The translations under genes were made by a program, and so were the position numbers. Positions 19,576 to 28,850 of a DNA stretch of 64,000 bases are shown one piece after another. Below the pieces are notes generated by a model that saw only the letters and a program-made list of their open reading frames with translations, ran no database searches and was not told where the DNA came from. Position 1 is the first letter of the stretch, and each line of letters starts with the position of its first letter. The stretch is from Platanthera guangdongensis (lineage: Eukaryota > Streptophyta > Magnoliopsida > Asparagales > Orchidaceae): assembly GCA_039583875.1 (NCBI GenBank), contig CM077162.1:165993220-166057219 (forward strand), given 5' to 3'.

Positions 19576-22434
19576 ATGGCGCCCAAGCTCGAAGAGAACG
19601 TGAATGAAGGATATGAACTGGCGCGGCATGCGTGTGATGATGCAGAACTAGAGATCAAGGATGTGGTAACCCTAGTTGCAAACTCAGGGTTAGATTTTCT
19701 TGTTTCAGAGCCGACCAAGATATGGAAGAAAGAAGTTCTGGAATTTCTGAATGGCGCAACCCTAGATGAATCAGGACTAAAGATTAAGTCAAGGGTTCAT
19801 GGAGAAAAGGTGAAGGTCTCACCTAAAAGTCTGAGAAAGATACTTCAGTTACCAAGGACTAAGGAAGAAGAGAATGTTTCTGCTTCTAAAACTAGGGAAG
19901 CATTAACTTGGTGTGGTTTGGATTCCAACATGAAAATTGGATCTGTGTTCAATAGGAAGGGGATGAATAGCCAAGACATATTTCTATCAGAAATTGTTGG
20001 GAAAGTTATCATGAGCAAGCCTGGAGGGCATGACAGAGTATCAGCTGATATGTTCAGCCTAATGACAAGGATTATCTTCACCCTACAAACCGATTGGTCT
20101 ACAGTAGTGTTTGAGAAGATAAAGGAGAGCCTGAAGAAACCCAATTTGGGTAGGATTCTAAGTCTTTACTTGGCTGGTAGTATACCAGAGATAATGACCC
20201 AAGCTGCAGGATCCAAAATTAACCACATGAGAAGAATGGACATGAGAATCTTCTCTAGATGGGATAGGGTCTTGACTAAGGAAATGCCAACTCCTGAGAA
20301 GGTAACACCTTAGAAAAGGAAGAAGAAATCAGCTCCTGTAGCTCAAGAATCATCAAGCAGTTCTGAGGAACAAGTAGTGTTCACTCCTGATGAAGAAGAC
20401 ACTGGAATTGATGGAAAGTCTCCAGCTAGACAAGATGATGCAGAGCGGCAGGGGGAGCTACCTCAAGCTAGCCCAGTACATCAGGATTCCATCCAGGGGG
20501 AGCCCTTACTAGTGGAAGAGCCAACTCCACTAGAAAGTGAACAAGCTACCCACACTATACTTGAGGTAATCACTGAGATTAATGCATTAGATTTCCATAT
20601 TGAGAATGATGTTTTGTCTGATTCATTAAATAATGTTAATCAGCAAACTCAAACACATAGTCAACCCCAAGATGTTGTCATGGAGGACACATCTATTGCA
20701 GATCAAGTAGTATCTGATCAAGTTGTTGATGAGATTAGAGTTTCTCCACCTCATCCTCCACAAGAATTCACCCTAGAAGAGCTATTCCCTGACCTACTAC
20801 AAACTGACTTTGAAAAAGAAAGTGCTGCTGCTGAGGGGGAGAATGCTCATGTTGAGGGGGAGCAAGTGAAGAATATAAAAGAAACTGCAGGCAAAGAGAC
20901 TGAGGTACCACAAGATGCTGAGCAGGTACAAAGGAAGGAACCTGAAGTGCAGAAGGAGTTACCTCCAAGTCCAAAGGACAGAGTGACTATTGATAGCACA
21001 TCTGCTTCAGAAGATGAAGAGGCTGTAAGAGCCAAGAAGAAGAAGTTTAAAGTTTTCAAAAGGAGGAGCCAGAATTATAAGAAGGCTTTACAAACTATAG
21101 CACCACAGCCTGCACCACAGTCAGCACCATCTGCAGATTTTAGTTCTCTGATGGTTGCCATGCAGATAAAGATGGATGAGCAAAGACAGGCTTTGCAATC
21201 TTATATGGATGAAGGGCATAAGTCTCTACAGTTTGATCTAGCCCAAGATATTAAGTCCATCAGATTTGAAATGAATCTGAATAAGGAGATGACTGACTGC
21301 TTCCACAAGTGAGGGAATGCAGTAGTCTATCTAGCCACTCATCAGGAGAAGGTAAAAGCTCAAGTGGATGATATTGCACTGAAGCAAGGCTATGTTCTGG
21401 AGAATCAAATAAGGATGAATGATAATTTGACAGCTTCCCATAATGCTATTGTAACTGAACTAAAGAATATAGCAACTGCCCAGAATGCAGCCCTGACCAC
21501 TGCCAAAGAGGAATTTGACAAAGCATTGCAAGAGAGCCTCACTGCTGTAACTTCTGCAATTCAAGATTCTCAGAAGCTGATCACTGAAAAACTCCAAAGG
21601 TTGAAACCTTACTTTAAGGATGGAGTAAACTATTTGGATGCCCAAATAAGGTTTCAGAAAGATGATCTAAGGGATCATATTGTTAGAGAAGTCATAAAGG
21701 GGGAGAGAGTGTTAGTCAAAGCCATCTCTGATCATGCAAAATGGATTTCCAATTCCATCAGAGCCACCCTTGGATATCCTCCATTGTGTGATGATGATAA
21801 TGTAGCAGAGTCAGGGATTCATCCTGCATATCTTGGAGGGGAGCAAGCTGAAGTGGCTCAAGTCATTTACCCTCCACCAGATTTTGATATGATACATGCA
21901 GACATACAATCAATGTATAGCCCTCCTGAGGGAAAGCACAATGTCATCATAGAAAAAGTGGTTCAGCCAGTATCTGCGGCTATACAAGAAGCTTTGCAGA
22001 AAGAATAAGACGCCAAATTGTCTAAGAAAAGGTTCAGAGAGCAAGCTGAACAAAGGCCTGATTTTGAACAGTGGAGCCCCACTTCAAGGAATATCATTCT
22101 GACTGCATGGAAGGCTGCCAAAGATAATATTGTGGATAGAGGCAAATGGTATTCTGATGTGGAGTGTTGGAAGCATGAGAACAGGCAAGAAGCCATTGTG
22201 CAATACAAAAGAAAGGCCAAGATGGGAAAGCTACCTCCTACTGCCCAGGAGCCTAGCAAGTACTTTCCCAAGCCTTATCATTACTTTGAGAGGCAAAAGA
22301 TCAAGGCTGAAGAGCAGACAAAGAAGGATCTTAAAGGCAAGAAGCCTGCTGCTGCTGAAGATGTTGAAGCCCCTGTTCAAGCAAAGATACAATCTGGGAA
22401 GGGCATAGTTATCAAGGAGGCTGAGAAGAAATAG
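19576..22434 (+). pseudogene. Ty-A ORF3 (Sirevirus extra ORF), three in-frame stops
   Basis: About 952 codons in one frame, with stops at 20311 (TAG), 21310 (TGA) and 22006 (TAA); Ty-D has sense codons at these places. I chose ATG 19576, not the upstream in-frame ATG 19489, because the latter lies inside the palindrome array. The N-terminal ~235 residues match the domain of family 2 and 3 ORF3 weakly but in order: 'EIVGKVI', 'INHMRRMDMRIFSRWDR'. The middle is acidic. From about residue 520 a long helical, probably coiled-coil region follows. The C terminus is Lys-rich with 'EQWSPTSRNIILTAWKAAKDN'. There is no signal peptide or membrane helix. Function unknown. Confidence 0.84.
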
Positions 22435-22689
22435 AATAGAATTATCTTAAGTTTACTATATGTAATCACTTGTATTAAAACTTTCTGTAAACTTTTGATA
22501 ATGAAAATGTTGAAGTTCTTAGAACTATGTGATATGTGTTATATTCTTGTTCTGAGATATTGATATATACATGTTTTGTTTATTACATGTTTATGAACTC
22601 ATCCTATTATATAATCCTGTTTTGCATCATACTGTAATTTTGTTATGTATGGTGTATATCATTGACTAAGGGTTATGACTTCTCCAAAT
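22435..22689 (+). other. Ty-A region between ORF3 and polypurine tract
   Basis: AT-rich, noncoding, about 255 bp. I see nothing else in it. A matching stretch lies in Ty-D (52300-52564). Confidence 0.6.
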
Positions 22690-22699
22690 AGGGGGAGAT
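22690..22699 (+). other. Polypurine tract, Ty-A
   Basis: AGGGGGAGAT follows CCAAAT and abuts the 3' LTR. Confidence 0.92.
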
Positions 22700-22845
22700 T
22701 GTTGGGTACATTGGTATTAAATGTACCTGATTTGAAGAAGCCTCACCCTACTCAATGATATACATCAAAATGTATTTGATGTATTTTGAGTTTAGTTGTG
22801 CAGGTTAAGTATTTGCCGGGAAAGCTGAAAAGTCTCTAAGTCCAT

Positions 22846-23730
22846 GTGTCGACACCTAGAAGAAAAGTGTCGACACTTAAGAAGACTTGTGTCGACACCC
22901 AGCAATGCAGTGTCGACAGTTGGAGTCATTGTGTCGACACCAGGGATGCAGAGTCGACACCAGACAGAAAGTGTCGACACATACAGGTTGTGTCGACACT
23001 CAATGAAGAAAAGTCCAGTAAAGCTGTGTCGACACTTAGCAGCAGTGTCGACACATAGAGGAACTTTGTCTACATCGGAAAGTGTCGACACTTGGAGGCT
23101 GTGTCGACACTCAGCAAAAGTCAGCAGAGTCTAAGTATAAGTGTCGACATAATGAAGTATGTGTCGACACACAGCAGAAGACTCAACACATGAAGAAAGT
23201 GTCGACATAATAAAGAATGTGTCGACACTCAACCGAAGACTCAATACAAGAAGAAAGTGTCGACACTAGGAGGCTGTGTCGACACTCAGCAAAGTTCAAT
23301 AAATTCTAAGTACAAGTGTCGACACAAAGGAGATGTGTCGACACTCAGCCAAAGTCTCAACAAAAGAAGAATGTGTCGACACAAGGAGCAGTGTCGACAC
23401 CCAGCAAGTATCAACACAGAAGGCATGTGTCGACACCAAGAAGATGTGTCGACACTGAACAAGATCAACACAAGAAGATGTGTCGACACAAAGGAGTTGT
23501 GTCGACACTTACAAGAAATCAACTAAGTACTGAAGAACAAGGAGTTGTGTCGACACACAATATCAGTGTCGACACATGATGAAGAAGCAGTGTCGAGAAG
23601 AAATTTCTACAACACAAGGAGTTGTGTCGACACCTTGAAGACTAGTGTCGACACTTAGTCTACTTGTGTCGACACTTAGTCTATAAGTGTCGACACTTAA
23701 AGACAGACTGTCTCGACACTTTCAGACAGT
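22846..23730. repeat. Palindrome array in Ty-A 3' LTR
   Basis: This is the complete version of the array truncated at the left window edge. GTGTCGACAC and one-base variants are spread over about 880 bp, upstream of the TATA palindrome. Confidence 0.9.
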
Positions 23731-23849
23731 TACAGATATTTCAAGAAGTGACTGGATGACATGACAGCTGCCATTCCAGCCGGTCTACTGCAACTGTCAG
23801 AGATGTTAGAAAGCTGTTAGGAACCGGATCAGCCGGTCACCATGAAGAA

Positions 23850-23865
23850 GGCCTATATATAGGCC
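23850..23865 (+). promoter_or_regulatory. TATA palindrome in Ty-A 3' LTR
   Basis: GGCCTATATATAGGCC, identical to 760-775. Confidence 0.68.
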
Positions 23866-24735
23866 TATTCTGTCAACAGAAGGAGATGATCAACACATCA
23901 AAGTGATTCACACAAGATCTAGCTATTCATTGAAGAATCAATTCAAGTGAAGATCTAAGAAGTTGGAGAGAGAGAGAGCTCCTTCCAAGAAGACAGCCGT
24001 TGGAACCAGGATGTGAAGAAGGTTTCAGATCAAGGTCTGATTCTTAAGTTGCAGTGATTAAAGATCAGCTGCAGAGAGTATCAACCCTATTGTGTTCTAC
24101 ATTCAAGAAGCTTTGAAGAAAGCTAAGTGTGGTTGATCTCAGCAGAGTTCTTCCAAGAACTCATCAAGAACCTGTCAACTCTTCTCTCTATTCAGAGTTG
24201 TAGGTATATACTTTGTATACTTTATATCTTGTAGGATCCTTAGGGATCTGAGTTGTAAGCCTGTAATTATAAAGGTTGAGTGGTAGGGCATGTGTGCCTG
24301 AGTGTAGGAGATCCATATCTCTAAGTGTAGGCCTTGTGGCTGAGTGTGGGCCTTGTGGCTGAGTGTAGGCCTTGTGGCTGAGTGTAGGTCTTTGGAGAAG
24401 ACTGAGTTGTAGGGCCTTGGGCCTGAGCTGTAGGAACCATTTGGGGTTCTGAGTGTAAGATCTGAGGATCTGAGGAATAGTGTAGAAGTTTGGCCGAATC
24501 TAGTACACTACTAGATAGGCGAATGGGGAAAGTGGATGTATCGAAACCTTGGGGAACCACTATAAATCTGTGTGTTCACTGTGTGCATGTTTATTATGTG
24601 ATTGCTAATTGTTTGCTGTGAAGAAGTAATTATAAATCTGTGATATTATCTGCAATCTGCCTAAAAGTTTAAAAAAGATATAGTCACCTATTCACCCCTG
24701 CCCCTCTAGGTGATTAGGGTACAATTTCTTTCAGT

Positions 24736-27049
24736 TGTAACGCCCTGAAACTCAAAGGAGCGACGGGTACGTTTTGGGCCAGTTTTGGGTTCTGGCAGGA
24801 GGCACACGGCCTAGGACACGGGCGTGTCCCAGGGCGTGTCAGGCTTGTGTCATCGAGTTGGTTGAGAGGTCGACGAATTTTGGCTCGACGATGTGTCGAG
24901 ACATGGCACACGGCCTGCGACACGGGCGTGTCGCAGGGCGTGTCGACCCGTGTCGACACTCAGCCCGCGAAGTCGACACTCTGCTCTCGACGAAGTGTCG
25001 AGACATGGCACACGGCCTGCGACACGGGCATGTCGCAGAGCGTGTCGATCTGTGTCGACACTCGTCCCGGGAGTCGACGAATTTTGCTCGACGATGTGTC
25101 GAGACAAGGCACGCGGCCTAGGACACGGGCGTGTCCGAAGACGTATCGTGAGGTCGACAAACTTCGCTCGACGAAGTGTCGAGTGTCGAGACCGTGTACA
25201 CGGCCTGGAGCCCAGGCGTGTTTGAGTGGACACGGGTTAGGACACGGGCGTGTCCAGGAACCCGTGTAGTTCTCGGGTTGTTTTCGGAATAAAAGATAGG
25301 GGCACACGGCCAACCAAACGACCGTGTCAGTAGGAACACGGGCGTGTCAGGTCGAACATGGGCATGTTCGATGCCCGTGTGATGTTCTAGGCGTGTAGAT
25401 TTTGACGGCGAATGAGGCACACGGCCCTGGATACGGGCGTGTGCCAGGCCGTGTTCGGTCCAGATTGGACATTTCAGTCCCGAATCAAAGCCGTTTGTTT
25501 CTTTAATTGGTGATCCAACGGCTGGGGGTTGTTCCTGATGGGATATACCCGGGATTGGGCCTTAGAAACCCTCACTTTTTCATGAGTGGTTATCTTTCTA
25601 AAGCTTAGAGAGAGAGGAGAGCCAAGGAAGGAAGAAGTAGCTAGATCTGTCCATTGGAGGAGCTTCGGAGCTCCATATCGCGAGCCGACTCCGGATCCAC
25701 GGAGGCGAAGAGAGTGCGGTGCTTTCCATCCGCTTACTTTTCCATGGCGCCAAAGAAGAACGCTAGGGTAACGATTCTCTTCTTGAGCATGTGTAGCTCT
25801 CCTTCTTTGCATAGGAAGCCCGCTCTCGCGAGTTTGCGGTGAGTTGGAGGCGTTCCTTCGGGTAGATATGTAAAGTCCCCGTTGTGTAGAGTCCGTAATC
25901 GAGAATGGACATAAGCATGATGTGTGAAGACTATCCGGACATGTTGGTCTGGATCGGTGATGTTGCATTGCATAAATGCCGGAGAAGACTCCAGTGCTAT
26001 TGGTTGTTTTTCGGGTTTTCTACATGGTAGATTGCAACAGGGAGCCTTGGGGATTAACCCAAAGGTGCACCCGGAAAACTGGGCGGATGCGTGATCCTGC
26101 TAACTTGGTGGCCTGAGAGCCAACTTGAACATAACCGGGTTATGTGAAATGTGATGGAAATGGGACTCGGGAGAAGTTTGACCCGCGCATATGGCTTAAA
26201 CTGTCGTTGCGATGTGAGCACGGGTTAGATGGAACCGTACCCGTTCTATGTCGTTCGGTTAAAGAGACCTAAGGGAACGTGTCACTTACCGTTGGCATAG
26301 ATGAGGGTCTTCGGCGGTCTATGGCTTAAATTGTCGTGACCCAGGGCAAGAAGACAAAATTGCTTATAGATTTGGCCGTCAAAGTGGCGGTGGTGAGTAC
26401 GGAATGTCTATGGCTTTAATTTACGTGACATCGACCGGTTCACCGAGAATGTACCCTGAGAGCACGGGGCGTGTGGCCGTGCGAGCCAACGTCTGTGATG
26501 AAATGAATATTGTTATATTGCTCGCTTATGCTAATGAAATGCAGGTAAGGAGCATCGCCGCCCCGAGTTGGGGGCGGGATTGTTATAATTTGGTCAGCAT
26601 TGCTGACCGTTGCCTTGTTTTGCCACCGTGCGGTGGTTTGTTGCTTGCAGGTGCTGCTGGACCAAGCGGTCAATAGCGGGCTAAAGCCCAATTTGCGAAG
26701 CCGGCCCTCGAAGACCTAATTGGAGTGTTTACTGCTTTATTCATGTATGACCGGCCTGCGTGCCGTGGTTTGTAAATCATGCAATATCAAGTGAACCATT
26801 GTGTAAGGCCTTAAGGCTTGTTCTTGTGTATGCACAACATTCCTATTTGGTATTAGTGGAAATTCATGCTTTAGTGCTGGGCTCTTTATTACAACTTATT
26901 AAATTGCTTCCGCTAGAATGCTCTGTGTAGGACGTTATGATTGGTTGGATGGTTTCCATGAGTAACCACCCGGTCTGTCTGTGGTATATGGCATCGGGCC
27001 CCGGCCGGACCTACTGTTATATGTTATGCGACGGATAGGGGGTGTTACA
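24736..27049 (+). repeat. Solo LTR, gypsy type (2.3 kb)
   Basis: It starts TGTAACGCCC and ends GGGTGTTACA, the inverted termini usual for plant gypsy LTRs. No primer site, coding domain or second LTR adjoins it, so it fits a solo LTR left by LTR-LTR recombination. The left part (24790-25465) is a GC-rich motif array. The right part contains three dispersed copies of ATGGCTTAAAYTGTCGT-like sequence (about 26190, 26320, 26410). The flanks do not show a clear duplication (TCAGT versus CTCTG), probably because Ty-A inserted at or within two bases of its left border. Confidence 0.72.
24790..25465. repeat. GC-rich motif array in the solo gypsy LTR, period about 101 bp
   Basis: A unit beginning TCGACGA[T/A]GTGTCGAGACA recurs at 24885, 24987 and 25088 (spacing 102 and 101 bp), and a shorter unit at 25168. 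Each unit joins TCGACGAT/A, TGTCGAGACA and a GACACGGGCGTGTC fold-back with CACACGGCC. TGTCGACAC and TCGACGAA, the motifs of Sirevirus families 1 and 3, both occur. Confidence 0.85.
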
Positions 27050-28719
27050 CTCTGTTCGATGAAGACTGAGTTTCTACTTCAAGCCAAAGTCAGGACAACA
27101 ACAGAATATTTCTAAGTCCAGCTTCAAGCTTTGGTCGACGAATTAGATTCTAAGTTCGACGAACTTGGACCTCAAGTTCTCAACTTCTCAGGTCGACGAA
27201 GTCAACTTCTCAGGTCGACGAATGTTGTACTCTACTCGACGAATTCTGAACTCAGAGTATTTGTGTCGACACTTAGGGCATGTGTCGACACCAGACAATT
27301 TGTGTCGACACCAGAGGATTTGTGTCGACACCAGGACTTCAATCAACACCAGCTCATGTCGACACCAGAAGATTTGAGTCGACACCAAGATCAATCAGTC
27401 GACACCAACTTATATCGACACAGAATATCAGCAGATGCAGAATTTTGACTAAGTCCAGAACTGTTCTCAGCTCGACGAATTTGGATCTTAGTTCGACGAA
27501 TACTGTCTGACAGTAATAGTCATCAGCTCAACGAATTTTGGTTGTCTGTTCGGCGAATGAATATTGTCTGGTCGACGAACTCTCTCAAGCTCAGCTCGAT
27601 GAACTCAAGCTCAGCTTGACGAACTCAAACTCAGCTCGACGAATTGTGTTCTTCGTTCGACGATTCCAGACTAGGTCTTCTTCAGTTTCCCATCACGTTT
27701 CTTGGCGATGATTCCAGAGTTATTAATGCCAGATCTTCTCGGAATGTTACCGTTAGAATTCGCATTGACTATGGATTATTACATGCCATTTTTCCATGTG
27801 ACAGTTGCGGAAATTATTGATTGCCGCTTCCTTCAAAGGCCGACTGCAATTACTGCTCAACATTCAAATTTTCGAATGATCTTCAGTCAGTAAGAGATCA
27901 TCAAAAAAGTGCAGTCAGAAAAAGAACAAGAAAGAACGACTAGTACAGAGAGCAATACACACAATCAGACAGACACTTAGATTGCACAGAAGAACAATCA
28001 TACTCAAATCAAAAGTTCTACTGCAATCAGCCTTGACCAGAGAACAACTTCATCAAGAAGAAGAAGAAGAACAATCAAATTCTATCAAGAGTCTTATCCC
28101 TTCAATTCTCAGGACTACTTCAAAGGACAACAAATCTCAATCTGTCAAAGGAGTTCCTGAAACAATTTCTGGTCCAGGCATTCTAGGTCTTTGAAGACCT
28201 AATCACCCTGAAGCAGTGCTCTAGCATTTCTGATACATTCAAGATCTTCAGGGGGAGCAAAAGATGCTAACATCAATCCACAAGTCTTCTCAGTTGTTAT
28301 TGAGAAAGAGAAGACCTCATCACCTTCTTTCCAATTCCTGTACAGGGTTTTAAATCCCTTCAAAATTATTCTGGTTGCAAGTCTCCTTCCAAAAGACTTG
28401 AGGTTTTGGTTTTTGAGCATCTGAACAAAAGCTCATTGGTGTCAGGCACCTGATCAAAAACCTGAGTGGATTCCTACCAGGGTAGTAGAAGAGTGGATGT
28501 ACCCAGGATGGGGAACCACTATAAAATTCTTGTGTCGTCTGGTTGCTCTTATTTTTGTTTTGGCTGTGTTGTTCTGTGATTAATAGGTTGTTGTGCTTAG
28601 TTTATTGTATTTGCTGACTTGTTCACCTAGGCTTACAACAAAAGTTGTAAAAATTTTGAAGTAAGCACAATACTCTATTCACCCCCTGTAAAGTATTTCA
28701 GTTCTAACCTGCACTTTCA
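27050..28719 (+). repeat. Ty-C 5' LTR (partial)
   Basis: It aligns with 37828-39502 and ends TGCACTTTCA before the primer site. The motif array spans about 27130-27665. The last part shares a C-rich stretch and 'gagtggatgtaccca'-type sequence with the LTRs of families 1 and 2. Confidence 0.92.
27130..27665. repeat. Mixed motif array in Ty-C 5' LTR
   Basis: It has three blocks: TCGACGAA half-sites (about 27130-27245), GTGTCGACAC palindromes of family 1 type (about 27262-27420), then TCGACGAA half-sites again (to about 27665). One LTR thus combines the motifs of two families. The 3' LTR keeps the same order at 37735-38445, with some CG-to-TG or CA changes. Confidence 0.87.
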
Positions 28720-28721
28720 AT

Positions 28722-28739
28722 TGGTATCAGAGGCAGGTT
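28722..28739 (+). other. Primer binding site, Ty-C
   Basis: TGGTATCAGAGGCAGGTT lies two bases past the LTR end, of initiator tRNA-Met type. Confidence 0.92.
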
Positions 28740-28850
28740 GGTTAAAATACCACATCTTATTGGTAGCACAGGCTAACACCTGAACCCAAAGATCCCTCTA
28801 GTTAGATCTGTTTGTTTTGTTTTTGTTATTAGATTTATTTCTTCACAGAC

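Larger units (their letters stand above)
1..24733 (+). mobile_element. Ty-A: Sirevirus-type copia retrotransposon, family 1 (left edge outside window)
   Basis: This is a copia element with 5' LTR (truncated by the window edge), primer site, gag, pol, ORF3, polypurine tract and 3' LTR, all on the plus strand. Gag is interrupted at 3746/15849 by Ty-B. Pol order is protease-integrase-RT-RNase H, which defines copia; the extra ORF after pol and the AGGGGGAGAT polypurine tract fit the Sirevirus branch. Comparing the 3' LTR with the window start shows that about 391 bp of the 5' LTR lie to the left. Its two LTRs differ at about 50 of 1,640 positions by eye. Ty-D is a second, opposite-strand member of the family. 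The copy cannot act by itself: pol and ORF3 carry several nonsense codons. Confidence 0.93.
22700..24733 (+). repeat. Ty-A 3' LTR (2,034 bp)
   Basis: It starts TGTTGGGTACA and ends AATTTCTTTCA. It holds the palindrome array at 22846-23730, the TATA palindrome at 23850-23865 and the 19-20 bp tandem at about 24280-24400. Long open frames here are repeat artefacts. The left target duplication lies outside the window. Confidence 0.95.

Noticed and set aside
22792..23580. Open reading frames of 70-100 codons rich in CVDT, VSTP and CRH on both strands
   Set aside because: They arise because TGTCGACA has no stop codon in any frame; both strands and several frames are open at once, and their length follows the palindrome array. 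The same holds at 226-450, 51430-52144 and 62376-63200.
24714..25420. Open frames in the GC-rich gypsy LTR array
   Set aside because: Again repeat-driven, on both strands, with no domain; GC-rich tandem units lack stops.
25474..26691. Frames of 60-160 codons in the right part of the solo LTR
   Set aside because: No recognisable domain, mutually overlapping on both strands, inside an LTR.
24731..27054. TCAGT/CTCTG as target duplication of the solo gypsy LTR
   Set aside because: They do not match. Four or five base duplications are required, so I leave the left border unproved.
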